Shown here piece by piece: positions 1 to 8,608 of a stretch of DNA of 64,000 bases (position 1 is its first letter; each line of letters starts with the position of its first letter). Position numbers and translations under genes: made by a program. The stretch lies in the NCBI GenBank assembly GCA_014649575.1, contig BMTH01000003.1:372001-436000 (forward strand), written 5' to 3'. The stretch comes from Streptomyces griseoincarnatus. Its GTDB lineage: Bacteria > Actinomycetota > Actinomycetes > Streptomycetales > Streptomycetaceae. The notes beneath the pieces were generated by a model that worked only from the letters and a program-made list of their open reading frames with translations, was not told the origin of the DNA and did not search any database.

Positions 1-90
1 GAGCGCATGGAGTCGGAGGGCCAGGCCACGAAGAGCAAGGGTGACGCCCGGGAGGCCAAGGAGAAGACGAAGGACGCGTTCAAGCACTGA
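1..90 (+). CDS. CsbD-like stress protein, C-terminal end only
   Basis: Only the last 29 codons are inside the window; the gene begins upstream of base 1. The reading frame from base 1 gives a very hydrophilic Lys/Glu/Ala-rich tail (ERMESEGQ..., ending KDAFKH) and stops with TGA at 88-90. This composition and the ESEGQATKSKGDAREAKEK pattern fit the end of small CsbD-family proteins, which are general-stress proteins of unknown biochemical function. A strong hairpin follows directly. The family call rests on the tail alone. Confidence 0.6.
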   Translation, partial: ERMESEGQATKSKGDAREAKEKTKDAFKH

Positions 91-99
91 CCCGCTTGG

Positions 100-158
100 C
101 GCGCGCCCGTGTGGGGCCGCCCCGGTTGTGCAGCGGGGCGGCCCCACACGGGCGCGCG
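100..158 (+). terminator. Rho-independent-type terminator after the CsbD-like gene
   Basis: Bases 100-124 and 134-158 form a perfect 25-bp inverted repeat with a 9-base loop, followed by a short T-containing stretch (GTTGTTTC). It lies 10 bases after the stop of the CsbD-like gene. Confidence 0.8.
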
Positions 159-251
159 TTGTTTCAGGTACCCCGGGTGGCGAGGCTGGGCGGTGGAGGC
201 CGTAGGTGGTGCCGAGGACGACGTCGGCGGCGGCCCGGAGGGCGATGACGA

Positions 252-287
<36 letters not shown>

Positions 288-370
288 TCGCCGCGTCGCT
301 CGCGGAGTCGCGGAGGTCCAGGTCGTGACCAGCGCGCCCGCGGCACTGCTCGGGGTGCCCCCGGGACGGC

Positions 371-1105
371 TCAGTGCGGCGGCGGCAGTGGGTGCAGGGC
401 GTTGCCGGCCGAGCAGCCGCCTTCGCCGGGCATGCGTTGGACGCGGGGAGGCATCCAGACGTCCGTCTCGCCGGGGCCGACGACGGCCAGGACGCAGTCC
501 GTGGGGGAGTAGCCGTCGGACGGCGGGGACAGCAGGATGCCGACGCGGCCGTCCTCCGTCCGCACCTCTGTCGTGATCGCCGGGTCCATGTCCAGTGAGG
601 CGAGGACGCGGCGCACCTCGGCCTCGTCCACGCGGCCGCCCTCCGGGACGCGCGGCAGGTGCGAGCCGACCGCGTCGAATGGCACCTGGGGCGGTTCCGG
701 CGGCGGGGCGAAGCGGAGGGGCGGGCCCTCGGGGCAGTCGGCCTCCCGGGCCTCCTCGCCCCACTCCACGCTCGGCGACACCCGTAGGGAGAAGCACCGC
801 CGCACGGTGATCGTCTGCGGGTCGAGGCCCGACTCGAGCGCCGAACCGGTGGTGCGGACGATCAGCTCGACACCCTCCCCTTCGTGCGTTTCGGCGCCCG
901 TGACCCGCAGCACCTCCACCCCGTCCATGGCCGACGCCGCGTACCCCACTTCGTCGGCCGTGCGCGGCCGTTGGCTGTCCAGGCGCTTGCCGACGTCCGT
1001 GGCCTCCGCGCGTGCGACGCCGGCCGCCTTCTCGTCGCCCGACTCGATCAGTCCGCACGCCGTGAGAGCCAGCAACACCGGTGTGAGCAGCAGGAGTCGA
1101 CGCAT
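371..1105 (-). CDS. Putative secreted lipoprotein
   Basis: Codes for 244 residues. The start at 1103-1105 is chosen because it gives a compact signal sequence MRRLLLLTPVLLALTACG with a lipobox (LTAC), so lipid attachment to that Cys and display outside the membrane are expected; AGGGTGGG lies just upstream. A longer in-frame start at 1141 would put 12 residues before the signal peptide. The mature part is acidic, with Cys residues near the middle and end and no recognised domain. It is transcribed in the same direction as the DUF3152 gene behind it, about 100 bases away. Function unknown. Confidence 0.7.
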   Translation of the reverse strand: MRRLLLLTPVLLALTACGLIESGDEKAAGVARAEATDVGKRLDSQRPRTADEVGYAASAMDGVEVLRVTGAETHEGEGVELIVRTTGSALESGLDPQTITVRRCFSLRVSPSVEWGEEAREADCPEGPPLRFAPPPEPPQVPFDAVGSHLPRVPEGGRVDEAEVRRVLASLDMDPAITTEVRTEDGRVGILLSPPSDGYSPTDCVLAVVGPGETDVWMPPRVQRMPGEGGCSAGNALHPLPPPH

Positions 1106-1208
1106 ACGCCCACCCTGCGCCGCACCCGGCGCGGCGCGCATCCGTACGGGTACTCAGATTCCACGGCGGAGGTGGGCCGGTCGGGGCCGCCCCGACGAGG
1201 GCAGGGCG

Positions 1209-2114
1209 TCACGCGGCCGGTCCGGTGACGAGGCGGCCGTCCTCGTCGTACGGCCAGGCGTTGGCCACGCAGCCGTGGAGGCCCTTGATCTGCTGCATCA
1301 TCACGGGCGCGAGCCGCCCCTCTCCGCCGCAGGTCATGTGGGAGTGGCCGAGGAAGTGGCCCATCTCGTGGTTGATGATCAGCGCGCGGTAGTCGTGGAT
1401 CGGCCCGTCGAAGGTGGGGGAGCCCTCGACCCAGCGCCGGAGGTTCACCACCACCCCGTCCGGCACCTCGCAGTTGTACTCGCCCCCGGTGTCCTGCCCG
1501 ATGCCCTCCCAGCACAGGGCGTCCGCCGTGGCGGGGGTGGCGATCTTGATCGAGAGGTCGTGCGGGGCGCCCGCGCCCACCAGCCGGAACGCGTTGTCCG
1601 GGTCGTGGGTCCAGCCGCGCGGGGCGGCAAGGATCCCGGCGATCTCGTCGGCCGCCTCCGACGGCGAGACGTCCAGCCCCTCCTCGACCTCCACGACGTA
1701 CCGCAGCGGCCGGGACCCCTCGCCCACCGTCTCCCCGCCCGACCGCGCGGTGACGAACGTCCCGCTGCCCTGCTCCGGCACCTCGGTCGTGGTCCGGGTC
1801 GGGGAGGGGGAGGGCGTAGTGCGGGCGGGGGGCGGTGACGGAGGAGAGGCAGGCGTGGTGGTGGCCCGCGAGGGCCGTGCGTCCGGAGCACCCTGCCGTG
1901 CGTCGCCCCCGTTCCACAGCCCGTCCCGCAGGAAGGCACCCGCGCCCAACAGCGCCACCGCGAGCAGCACGGTCAGCAGCACACGCCCCCGTCGGCGGGG
2001 GCGTACGCGGCGGCGGGAGGACGGCCGTCGCCCGCCGGTGCGGCGAGCGGCCGCGCTTCTGCCGGTGGGGGGTGCGGATGACCTCTCACGCACCGAATCT
2101 CGTGCTGAACGCAT
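1209..2114 (-). CDS. DUF3152 zinc-protease-like membrane-anchored protein
   Basis: Codes for 301 residues. An Arg-rich N-terminus is followed by a single membrane segment (VLLTVLLAVALLGAGAF, about residues 45-62), a Pro/Thr/Ser-rich linker, and a C-terminal extracellular domain with the motif HEMGHFLGHSH. That motif has the HExxHxxGxxH spacing of metzincin-type zinc proteases and is the hallmark of actinobacterial DUF3152 proteins. Activity has not been shown for the family as far as I know. It is divergent from the response regulator at 2246, sharing a 131-base intergenic region. Confidence 0.85.
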   Translation of the reverse strand: MRSARDSVRERSSAPPTGRSAAARRTGGRRPSSRRRVRPRRRGRVLLTVLLAVALLGAGAFLRDGLWNGGDARQGAPDARPSRATTTPASPPSPPPARTTPSPSPTRTTTEVPEQGSGTFVTARSGGETVGEGSRPLRYVVEVEEGLDVSPSEAADEIAGILAAPRGWTHDPDNAFRLVGAGAPHDLSIKIATPATADALCWEGIGQDTGGEYNCEVPDGVVVNLRRWVEGSPTFDGPIHDYRALIINHEMGHFLGHSHMTCGGEGRLAPVMMQQIKGLHGCVANAWPYDEDGRLVTGPAA

Positions 2115-2245
2115 GGCAGGTCAATCTGGTCGTCCCAGTTGATCGCCCTGAGCCCGCGAGATCACGGAACGGTAACGGCGGTCCGTTGTCCGGGATCCAG
2201 GGCGTCCGCGTCTCCTGCTCACCCCGCCCTGCTTACACTGCCGCA

Positions 2246-2938
2246 ATGCCACGGATCCTGATCGTCGAGGACGACTCCATCGTGCGACAGGCCGTGCGTC
2301 TGGGCCTGCGGCACCAGGGGCACGAGGTCGTCGCGGTGGAGACGGGCGAGGAGGGGCTGGAGCAGCTCCGCGCCGTCCGTCCCGACGTCGTCGTGCTCGA
2401 CCTGATGCTGCCCGGCATGTCCGGCCTGGACGTGTGCCGCCGGATCAGGGAGCGCGACCAGGTGCCGGTCATCATGGTCACGGCACGGGGCGACGACATC
2501 GATGTCGTCCTCGGCCTGGAGACGGGGGCGGACGACTACGTGGTGAAGCCCGTGCAGGCGCGGGTCCTCGACGCGCGTATACGCGCCGTCCTGCGCAGAC
2601 AGGACGCCTCCCCGCCGGACGGCGCCCGGCCCCGGCCGGAGACGCACGGCGACCTCGTCGTCGACCGCGCCGGGCTGGAGGTGACCCACCGGGGCGAGCC
2701 CGTCACCCTCGCCCCCTCCGAACTGCGCCTGCTGCTCACCCTGTCCGCGTCCCCGGGCCAGGTGTTCAGCCGCCAGCAACTGCTGGAAGCGGTCTGGGAG
2801 CACGGCTACCACGGCGACATACGCCTCGTGGACGCCTGCGTGAAGCGCCTGCGCAACAAGCTCGGCGAGGGCAAGGACCCGCGCTACGTGCAGACCGTCC
2901 GCGGCTTCGGCTACCGCTTCGGCGCCGGCCGCGCGTGA
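2246..2938 (+). CDS. OmpR/PhoB-type response regulator
   Basis: Codes for 230 residues. The receiver domain (1-115) has the acidic pair E8/D9-D10, the phosphoacceptor D52 in VVLDLMLPG, T80 in the VTAR motif and K102. A winged-helix DNA-binding domain (about 130-225) ends with the typical VRGFGYRFG signature. The ATG at 2246 is preceded by no clear ribosome site but by TACACT at 2234-2239, which could be a -10 box placing the transcript start at or next to the ATG, so a leaderless message is likely. Its stop overlaps the kinase start (GTGA), so the two should be co-translated. Confidence 0.93.
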   Translation: MPRILIVEDDSIVRQAVRLGLRHQGHEVVAVETGEEGLEQLRAVRPDVVVLDLMLPGMSGLDVCRRIRERDQVPVIMVTARGDDIDVVLGLETGADDYVVKPVQARVLDARIRAVLRRQDASPPDGARPRPETHGDLVVDRAGLEVTHRGEPVTLAPSELRLLLTLSASPGQVFSRQQLLEAVWEHGYHGDIRLVDACVKRLRNKLGEGKDPRYVQTVRGFGYRFGAGRA

Positions 2939-4563
2939 GGGTCGACCCGTCCGCGGAGCCGCGGAACGCCCTGGAGCAGGGGAACACCCCGGAGCCGCGG
3001 AACACCCCGCATGCGCGGAACACTTCAGACCCGGGCCCGGACCCGGGCCTGGCGCCGCTCGCCGGCCCCCGCCGCCTCCTCCGCGCGGTGGTGTCCCGCA
3101 TCCCGCTCCCCCTGCGCGGCCTGCGCTCCCGCCTCCTGATCTCCTTCGTCCTGGTCGCCATGGCCAGCTCCCTCGGCACCGGCGCCCTCGCCTTCCGAGA
3201 GGCGCGCACGGGAGTCCTCCAGCAGAGCCAGGACTCCGTCATCAACCGCTTCCGCGCGAGCGTCGAGGCCGTCGCGCCCGCCGTCCCGCACGCCCCCGCC
3301 GCCTCGGACCTGCAGTGGACGGTCAACCAGATCATCCACGACAACCGGCTGTCGGGCTGGCGGGTCATGGCCACCTACGGCGACCGCCGCGCGTACGCCC
3401 CCACGCCCCGCTTCACCCAGCCCAGCCCCGAGATGCTGCGCTCCGTGCGGACGCGGCGCGCGGCGGTGTTCCAGCGGGTGAACGTCGACGGCAGCCCGCG
3501 TCTCCTCGTCGGTATGCCCATGACGTACACGGCGGACGAAGACCAGGTGCAGCGGCTCTCCGGGGTGGTCATGTACCTGGAGGTGCCGCAGACCGCGGAG
3601 GAGGGGTACGTCGAGGCGATGGTCAGCGGCATCGAACGGGCGACCCTGGTGGCGCTGTGTCTCGCCGTCGTCCTGGCGCTGCTGGCCGCGAGCGGCGTAC
3701 TGCGCCCCGTACGGGCCCTGCGCGGGGCGACGCGCAAGATGGCCGCGGGCCGGCTCGACGTACGGCTCCAGGTGACCGGCTCCGACGAACTGGCCGACCT
3801 CTCCCGCTCGTTCAACGAGACGGCCGCCGAACTGGAGCGGACGGTGGCGGAGCTGCGGCGCCTGGAGGCGCGCGGCCGCCGTTTCGTGGCGGACGTCTCC
3901 CACGAACTGCGTACCCCGCTGGCGGCGATGACGGCCGTCACCGACGTGCTGGACCAGCGGGTGGAGGGCGAGACGGGTGAGGCGCTGCGGCTCGTCAGCG
4001 AGGGCACGCAGCGGCTGAGCGTGCTGGTCGAGGACCTGATGGAGATCTCCCGCTTCGACGCAGGCGCGGCGCGGCTCAACCGCGACGACATCGACCTCGC
4101 CGAGTCCGTCCGGCGCACGGTCGCCTCCCGCTGGCGCCCGGAGGAGGTCGAACTGCGGCTGCCCGCCCCGGGCGAGCTCCGCGCCCGCGTCGACCCGCGC
4201 CGGCTCGACGTGGTGACCGCCAACCTGGTCGGCAACGCCCTGCGCCACGGCGAACCGCCGGTCCGGGTGACCCTGCGAGGGCGGGAGGACAGGGCCGTCC
4301 TCGAGGTGACCGACAACGGCCCGGGCATCGCGGAGGAGGTGCTGCCGCACATCTTCGAGCGGTTCTACAAGGCGAGCACCTCACGGACGAGGAGCGGGAA
4401 CGGCAGCGGGGACGGGGACAGCAGCGGCCTCGGCCTGGCCATCACAGCGGAGAACGTCCGCCTCCACGGCGGCCGTATCCACGCGGCGAACCACCCGGGC
4501 GGCGGGGCGGTCTTCACGGTGGAGCTGCCGCTGGACCTGGACGACGAGGGAGGTGCGGAGTGA
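2935..4563 (+). CDS. Sensor histidine kinase, partner of the upstream regulator
   Basis: Codes for 542 residues from a GTG that overlaps the regulator stop. It has an N-terminal extension with short repeated pieces (RNALEQGNT, RNTPHARNT), a membrane segment near residue 70 (LLISFVLVAMASSLGTGALAF), an extracellular sensor loop of about 150 residues, a second membrane segment near 240, HAMP, the dimerisation/phosphotransfer helix with the H-box FVADVSHELRTPLAAM, and an ATPase domain with N (NLVGNALRHG), G1 (DNGPGIAEE) and G2 (GLGLAI) boxes. The signal sensed is unknown. The downstream lipoprotein again overlaps its stop, which suggests a three-gene envelope-sensing operon. Confidence 0.93.
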   Translation: MRVDPSAEPRNALEQGNTPEPRNTPHARNTSDPGPDPGLAPLAGPRRLLRAVVSRIPLPLRGLRSRLLISFVLVAMASSLGTGALAFREARTGVLQQSQDSVINRFRASVEAVAPAVPHAPAASDLQWTVNQIIHDNRLSGWRVMATYGDRRAYAPTPRFTQPSPEMLRSVRTRRAAVFQRVNVDGSPRLLVGMPMTYTADEDQVQRLSGVVMYLEVPQTAEEGYVEAMVSGIERATLVALCLAVVLALLAASGVLRPVRALRGATRKMAAGRLDVRLQVTGSDELADLSRSFNETAAELERTVAELRRLEARGRRFVADVSHELRTPLAAMTAVTDVLDQRVEGETGEALRLVSEGTQRLSVLVEDLMEISRFDAGAARLNRDDIDLAESVRRTVASRWRPEEVELRLPAPGELRARVDPRRLDVVTANLVGNALRHGEPPVRVTLRGREDRAVLEVTDNGPGIAEEVLPHIFERFYKASTSRTRSGNGSGDGDSSGLGLAITAENVRLHGGRIHAANHPGGGAVFTVELPLDLDDEGGAE

Positions 4564-5168
4564 GACGGGGAGTGGGGCGGGGAGAGGGACGCGGGGCGAA
4601 GCTGTTCGTGGCCCTCATGGGGCTCACGGCGCTGACTGGGTGCGGAGTCCCGACGTCCGACGTCATCGAGGCGGGCGCCCCGGCGACCGGGATGCCGGGG
4701 CCGGCCCCGGCGGAGGAACCGGCGGCGCCGGCCACCGTCCCGCTCTTCTTCCTCACGGACGGCGAGCTGACGGCGTACCCCCGCCCGGCGACGGACGCGG
4801 CCGACCTGACCTCGGTGGTCCGCCTCCTCCTCGAAGGCCCGAACGAGAAGGAGGAGGCGATGTCGGCGACGACGGACCTCCCGCGCCTGTCGGGCGCCCC
4901 GTCGGTGACGGTGACCGACGGCTTCACGATCGCGGTGACCCTCCCGGACACTCCCACGCCGGTGACCCGCGAGGCCCTCCTCCAGCTGACCTGCACGGTC
5001 CGCTACGCCTCCCCACCGTCCCCCACGGTGGTCCCCCATCCGTCGGACACCCCCGAGGAAGCGGCCCGCCCCGTCCCCACCCTCCAGGTCACGGGCACGT
5101 CCTGGACGATGACGTCCCCGACCTCGGCCTGCCGGACGGAACCGTCGGCCGAGGCCGGGAGGCGGTGA
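4560..5168 (+). CDS. GerM-domain lipoprotein in the two-component operon
   Basis: Codes for 202 residues from a GTG overlapping the kinase stop (GTGA). A signal sequence ends in the lipobox LTGC. Residues about 60-140 (VPLFFLTDGELTAYPRP..., SVVRLLLEGPNEKE, SVTVTDGFTIAVTLP) fit the GerM/'sporulation and germination' domain also found in mycobacterial LpqB. The tight overlap with the kinase suggests that it modulates sensing at the cell surface, as LpqB does for MtrB; that role is inference. The C-terminal 40 residues are Pro/Thr-rich and without a known domain. Confidence 0.85.
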   Translation: MRRGVGRGEGRGAKLFVALMGLTALTGCGVPTSDVIEAGAPATGMPGPAPAEEPAAPATVPLFFLTDGELTAYPRPATDAADLTSVVRLLLEGPNEKEEAMSATTDLPRLSGAPSVTVTDGFTIAVTLPDTPTPVTREALLQLTCTVRYASPPSPTVVPHPSDTPEEAARPVPTLQVTGTSWTMTSPTSACRTEPSAEAGRR

Positions 5169-5392
5169 GCCGTTCCACGGGGGCGGCTGACCGGCGACTC
5201 GAACCCGTGCGGCCCGTGGCGCGGCGGCGCTCAGCCGACTGCTCGTTCCGGGACGGCAGTTGCAGGGCAGTCAGGAGCGCCTGAGGACTTCCTCAGTGGC
5301 CGACTGTCACAACTTCTTCACACTGACATCATCGTATGAACACCTTATGTAGGCTCCGGATGCTCCATTCGCACCACTGAGGGGGGAACCTC

Positions 5393-5896
5393 ATGATCAT
5401 CCGGCGCACCGTTTCCGCTGCCGCCACCGCCGCCGCCGTGGCCGCGCTCGCCCTCACCGCGGCGATACCGGCGCACGCGGCCGAGTACTCCTCGGCGCTC
5501 AAGATCAAGGGTGTGCAGTACGACGCCCCCGGGCGGGACTCCAACAAGTGCTCCGGCGGGAACACGAAGAACGAGTACCTGACGATCAAGAACTACTCGA
5601 AGAAGTCGAAGGTGAACCTGAAGGGCTACAAGGTCAGGGACAAGGCCGGCAACACCTTCGTCTTCAAGTCGAACCACATCCTGGAGCCGGGCGACTACGT
5701 CCACCTGCGCGGCGGCCGGGGCACCGACTCGGACGGCAAGAACGTCGTGTACCGCCAGAACTGCAACTTCATGTGGAACAACGACAAGGACACGATCTAC
5801 TTCTACAAGCCGGGCGGCACGCCGGCCGACATCCACGCCTACACCAAGAAGGCGCACGACAAGGACGGCAACGGCTACATCAAGTACCACGGCTGA
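5393..5896 (+). CDS. Secreted lamin-tail-domain protein
   Basis: Codes for 167 residues. GGGGGAACCTC precedes the ATG. A signal peptide (residues 1-30, AIPAHA-AEY cleavage) is followed by a single small beta domain with YDAPGRDS, NEYLTIKNYSKK, LKGYKVRDKAGNTFVF, LEPGDYVHLRGG and NDKDTIYFY motifs. This is the lamin-tail (LTD) immunoglobulin-like fold common in exported Streptomyces proteins. It is lysine-rich compared with its neighbours. Binding partner unknown. A strong terminator follows 20 bases after the stop, and a 224-base non-coding region precedes it. Confidence 0.85.
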   Translation: MIIRRTVSAAATAAAVAALALTAAIPAHAAEYSSALKIKGVQYDAPGRDSNKCSGGNTKNEYLTIKNYSKKSKVNLKGYKVRDKAGNTFVFKSNHILEPGDYVHLRGGRGTDSDGKNVVYRQNCNFMWNNDKDTIYFYKPGGTPADIHAYTKKAHDKDGNGYIKYHG

Positions 5897-5916
5897 CGGC
5901 GCGTCCGCCTCGGCGC

Positions 5917-5950
5917 GGAAGGGTCCGGGGTCGTCGCCCCGGACCCTTCC
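5917..5950 (+). terminator. Terminator after the lamin-tail gene
   Basis: A 14-bp perfect stem (5917-5930 with 5937-5950) and a 6-base loop TCGTCG lie 20 bases after the stop codon. Confidence 0.8.
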
Positions 5951-6330
5951 GCTGTGCCGGCCAAGGCGCGCCCGAGCGCCCCGCCCTCCCTCCGCCCGCG
6001 CCTGACCGACGCGACCCCCGCGCGACGCGACCGCCCCCGCCGCCAGCGCCCCTCCCCCCCCCACGAGCACCACCAACGCCGGCCAGGCGTATGCCGTCTG
6101 CGTCAGCGTCCCCGCCCGGGACGGACATCAGCAGACCGGCCGGCGAGCCGAGCTGGGTGAAGACGAGGACCGGCAGCGCCGGCGGCAGCAGCCGCACCGC
6201 GCGCGAGCCGGCTGGCGAAGCGTGTGTCCGCGGTCTCGTCGAGGGCCGGGGTTTCCGGCACCTGGCCGTCAGTCAACGCCTGAAGATTGACGGAGGCCGG
6301 CCTGCCGAGCCTTGGGCGCCGCGGTACCCG
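5951..6330 (-). pseudogene. Decayed membrane-protein gene
   Basis: No intact gene lies between 5951 and 6450. On the minus strand, three frames in succession give a plausible protein: a hydrophilic start (VPETPALDETADTRFASRLAR), then a shift at about 6200 into RLLPPALPVLVFTQLGS, then another at about 6115 into TLTQTAYAWPALVVLVGGG, whose hydrophobic run crosses a tract of nine C at 6054-6062. Two frameshifts in 200 bases suggest a dead gene or sequencing errors. A plus-strand frame at 6287-6460 (LGRRGTRAWFTVDHDGLNEVR) also looks like a coding fragment. Neither could be assigned to a family. Confidence 0.35.
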
Positions 6331-6450
6331 GGCCTGGTTCACGGTGGACCACGACGGACTGAACGAGGTCCGCGCGATCCTGGAGGCGGCGGTCGGCAGC
6401 GCGGTGCCGGGGGCCGATGACGAGTACTTCGCGGACGTCCGTCGCCGTGT

Positions 6451-6864
6451 TCATGACTGCGGCTGCGGCGCGATCTCCTTGATCAGGTCCTCGACCAGCA
6501 CCCTGATCTCGTCGCGGATCGGGCGGACGGCCTCGACGCCCTGGCCGGCCGGGTCGTCCAGCTGCCAGTCCAGATACCGCTTGCCCGGGAAGACCGGGCA
6601 GGTGTCGCCGCAGCCCATGGTGATGCAGACGTCGGACTCCCTGACCGCGTCCACGGTCAGCAACTTCGGCACCTCGGCGGAGATGTCGACGCCGACCTCG
6701 CGCATCGCCTCTACGGCGGCCGGGTTGACGTTGGCGCCCGGGTCCGAGCCGGCGGAACGGACCTCGACGCGGTCCCCGGCCAGGTGGGTCAGCCACGCGG
6801 CGGCCATCTGCGAGCGGCCGGCGTTGTGGACACAGACGAACAGCACGGAGGGCTTGTCGGACAT
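6451..6864 (-). CDS. arsC: Arsenate reductase, low-molecular-weight phosphatase type
   Basis: Codes for 137 residues; it reduces arsenate to arsenite in the cytoplasm so that the exporter can remove it. The active-site loop is CVHNAGRSQM with nucleophile C11; C80, C85 and C89 (VCITMGCGDTCP) fit the redox relay of thioredoxin-coupled arsenate reductases. VRPIRDEI follows the general fold of the family. The start at 6862-6864 is chosen because the protein then begins MSDKPSVLFVC. It is divergent from arsR, and the shared 100-base gap carries two operator-like palindromes. Confidence 0.93.
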   Translation of the reverse strand: MSDKPSVLFVCVHNAGRSQMAAAWLTHLAGDRVEVRSAGSDPGANVNPAAVEAMREVGVDISAEVPKLLTVDAVRESDVCITMGCGDTCPVFPGKRYLDWQLDDPAGQGVEAVRPIRDEIRVLVEDLIKEIAPQPQS

Positions 6865-6933
6865 CAGGAGGTCTCTCTCGTCTCGCTTGTCTCGCGACGG
6901 CATCAAACACCGATGAGGCCGACGCCCGGTGAT

Positions 6934-6989
6934 GTCAGTCACCACTGATGTGACAGTATCAGCGCATGATGATGTCAGTCGACACTGAC
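6934..6989. promoter_or_regulatory. Two operator-like palindromes between arsC and arsR
   Basis: GTCAGTCACCACTGAT (6934-6949) and GTCAGTCGACACTGAC (6974-6989) share the layout GTCAGT-N4-ACTGAC, perfect in the second copy. The first lies in the divergent intergenic region; the second lies inside the first codons of arsR. Their spacing (40 bases, about four helical turns) and position fit autoregulation by the adjacent ArsR, which is inference. Confidence 0.6.
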
Positions 6990-7274
6990 CTGATCCGGGT
7001 TCTGGCGGACCCGCTCAGGCTGCGCATCGTGACCCTGCTCGCCCAAGAGACGCTGTGCACCACCCACCTCGTGGAGGAGACGGGAGCCCGGCAGACCAAC
7101 CTCTCCAACCACCTCAGGGTGCTGCGCGAGGTCGGTGTCGTCGAGACGGAGCCGTGCGGCCGCTACACGTACTACAGGCTCCGTCCGGACGTCATCGCCT
7201 CGCTCGCCGGCCAGTTCGCCGAGCTGGCCGAGTCCGCCCGCACCGCCGCCGAGAACAAGAGGGCCTGTCCGTGA
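6966..7274 (+). CDS. arsR: ArsR-family metalloregulator (first copy)
   Basis: Codes for 102 residues, a winged-helix repressor released by arsenite or a similar metal ion. The recognition helix region reads ARQTNLSNHLRVLREVGVV and the wing CGRYTYYRL. Three Cys (C31, C64, C101) are spread through the chain; the classical CxC pair of the second ArsR in this cluster is absent, so the ligand site is of a different type. It starts at three consecutive ATG codons. The stop overlaps the GTG of the ACR3 gene (GTGA), so regulator and pump are co-translated. Confidence 0.92.
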   Translation: MMMSVDTDLIRVLADPLRLRIVTLLAQETLCTTHLVEETGARQTNLSNHLRVLREVGVVETEPCGRYTYYRLRPDVIASLAGQFAELAESARTAAENKRACP

Positions 7275-8380
7275 CCCGCACCGACGCACCCGCGACGACC
7301 GCCGGGGAGTCCTCCGTCGTCGCGAAGCTGTCGACGCTCGACCGCTTCCTCGCCGTCTGGATCCTCATCGCCATGGCGGTGGGCCTCGGCCTGGGCCGAG
7401 CCGTCCCCGCGCTGGACGACGCCCTCGCCAAGGTCGAGATCGGCGGCATCTCCCTGCCGATCGCCGTCGGCCTGCTGATCATGATGTATCCGGTGCTGGC
7501 CAAGGTCCGTTACGACAGGCTCGACGCCGTCACCGGCGACCGCAGGCTCATGGCCTCGTCGCTGGTGACCAACTGGATCGTCGGCCCGGCGGTGATGTTC
7601 GCGCTCGCGTGGATCTTCCTGCCCGACCTGCCCGAGTACCGCACCGGTCTGATCATCGTCGGACTGGCCCGCTGCATCGCCATGGTCATCATCTGGAACG
7701 ACCTCGCCTGCGGCGACCGTGAGGCGGCGGCCGTCCTGGTCGCGCTGAACTCGGTCTTCCAGGTGCTGGCTTTCGGCCTGCTCGGCTGGTTCTACCTCGA
7801 CCTGCTGCCCGGCTGGCTCGGCCTGGGCGACGGCGAACACCTGGACATCTCCATGTGGAAGATCGCCCTGAACGTCGTCATCTTCCTCGGCGTCCCGTTG
7901 CTGGCCGGCTTCCTCACCCGCCGCATCGGCGAGAGGAAGCTGGGCCGCGAGACGTACGAGTCCGGCTTCCTGCCGAAGATCGGCCCCTGGGCGCTCTACG
8001 GCCTCCTCTTCACGATCGTCGTCCTCTTCGCCCTGCAGGGCGGGACCATCACCTCCCAGCCCTTCGACGTCGCCCGCATCGCGCTGCCGCTGCTGGTGTA
8101 CTTCGCCGTGATGTGGGCCGGGACCTTCTTGCTGGGCAAGGCGATCGGCCTCGCCTACGACCGGACGGCCACCCTCGCCTTCACGGCCGCCGGCAACAAC
8201 TTCGAGCTGGCCATCGCCGTCGCCATCGCCACCTTCGGCGTCAGCTCCGGCCAGGCCCTCTCCGGCGTCGTGGGACCGCTCATCGAGGTGCCCGTCCTGA
8301 TCGGCCTGGTCCACGTGTCCCTGGCCTGGCGCAAGAAGTTCAATTCGCCCGCCCTGACCACTGAGCGCCCTGACCGCTGA
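7271..8380 (+). CDS. acr3: ACR3-family arsenite efflux permease
   Basis: Codes for 369 residues with about ten membrane helices. Typical ACR3 signatures are present: the conserved Cys C135 in GLARCIAMVIIWNDLACGD, and the late helix GPLIEVPVLIGLV with its conserved Glu. It exports arsenite (and possibly antimonite) across the cytoplasmic membrane. GTG start overlapping the arsR stop. The N-terminus (first 20 residues) is short and cytoplasmic. The 228 bases that follow (8381-8608) hold no gene; a short direct repeat CTGAGCGCCCTG occurs at 8363 and 8380. Confidence 0.95.
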   Translation: MTRTDAPATTAGESSVVAKLSTLDRFLAVWILIAMAVGLGLGRAVPALDDALAKVEIGGISLPIAVGLLIMMYPVLAKVRYDRLDAVTGDRRLMASSLVTNWIVGPAVMFALAWIFLPDLPEYRTGLIIVGLARCIAMVIIWNDLACGDREAAAVLVALNSVFQVLAFGLLGWFYLDLLPGWLGLGDGEHLDISMWKIALNVVIFLGVPLLAGFLTRRIGERKLGRETYESGFLPKIGPWALYGLLFTIVVLFALQGGTITSQPFDVARIALPLLVYFAVMWAGTFLLGKAIGLAYDRTATLAFTAAGNNFELAIAVAIATFGVSSGQALSGVVGPLIEVPVLIGLVHVSLAWRKKFNSPALTTERPDR

Positions 8381-8608
8381 GCGCCCTGCCTGGACTGCCG
8401 CGTCCGGGGAGCGTGGACGAGCCACGTCTGCGCGCCCCCGCGGCCACGGCGACTGGACCGGCGCCGCCTCCGCGACTCTCGTCGGCGTCGGACGACCGGC
8501 CCATGACGGGGCCCGCGCTGCCGCCGAACTCCCCGGCGCGGCACAGTGATCCGCGTGCGAACAGGCGCGAGGGCGCGGGCGCGGCGGTGAGGGGCGTGAC
8601 CGAGCGGG

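Noticed and set aside
2219..2812. Long open frame on the minus strand opposite the response regulator
   Set aside because: Complement of a clear receiver/winged-helix gene; long antisense frames are usual at this GC content. The same holds for the long frames opposite dnaK, the EtfD-like gene and fba.
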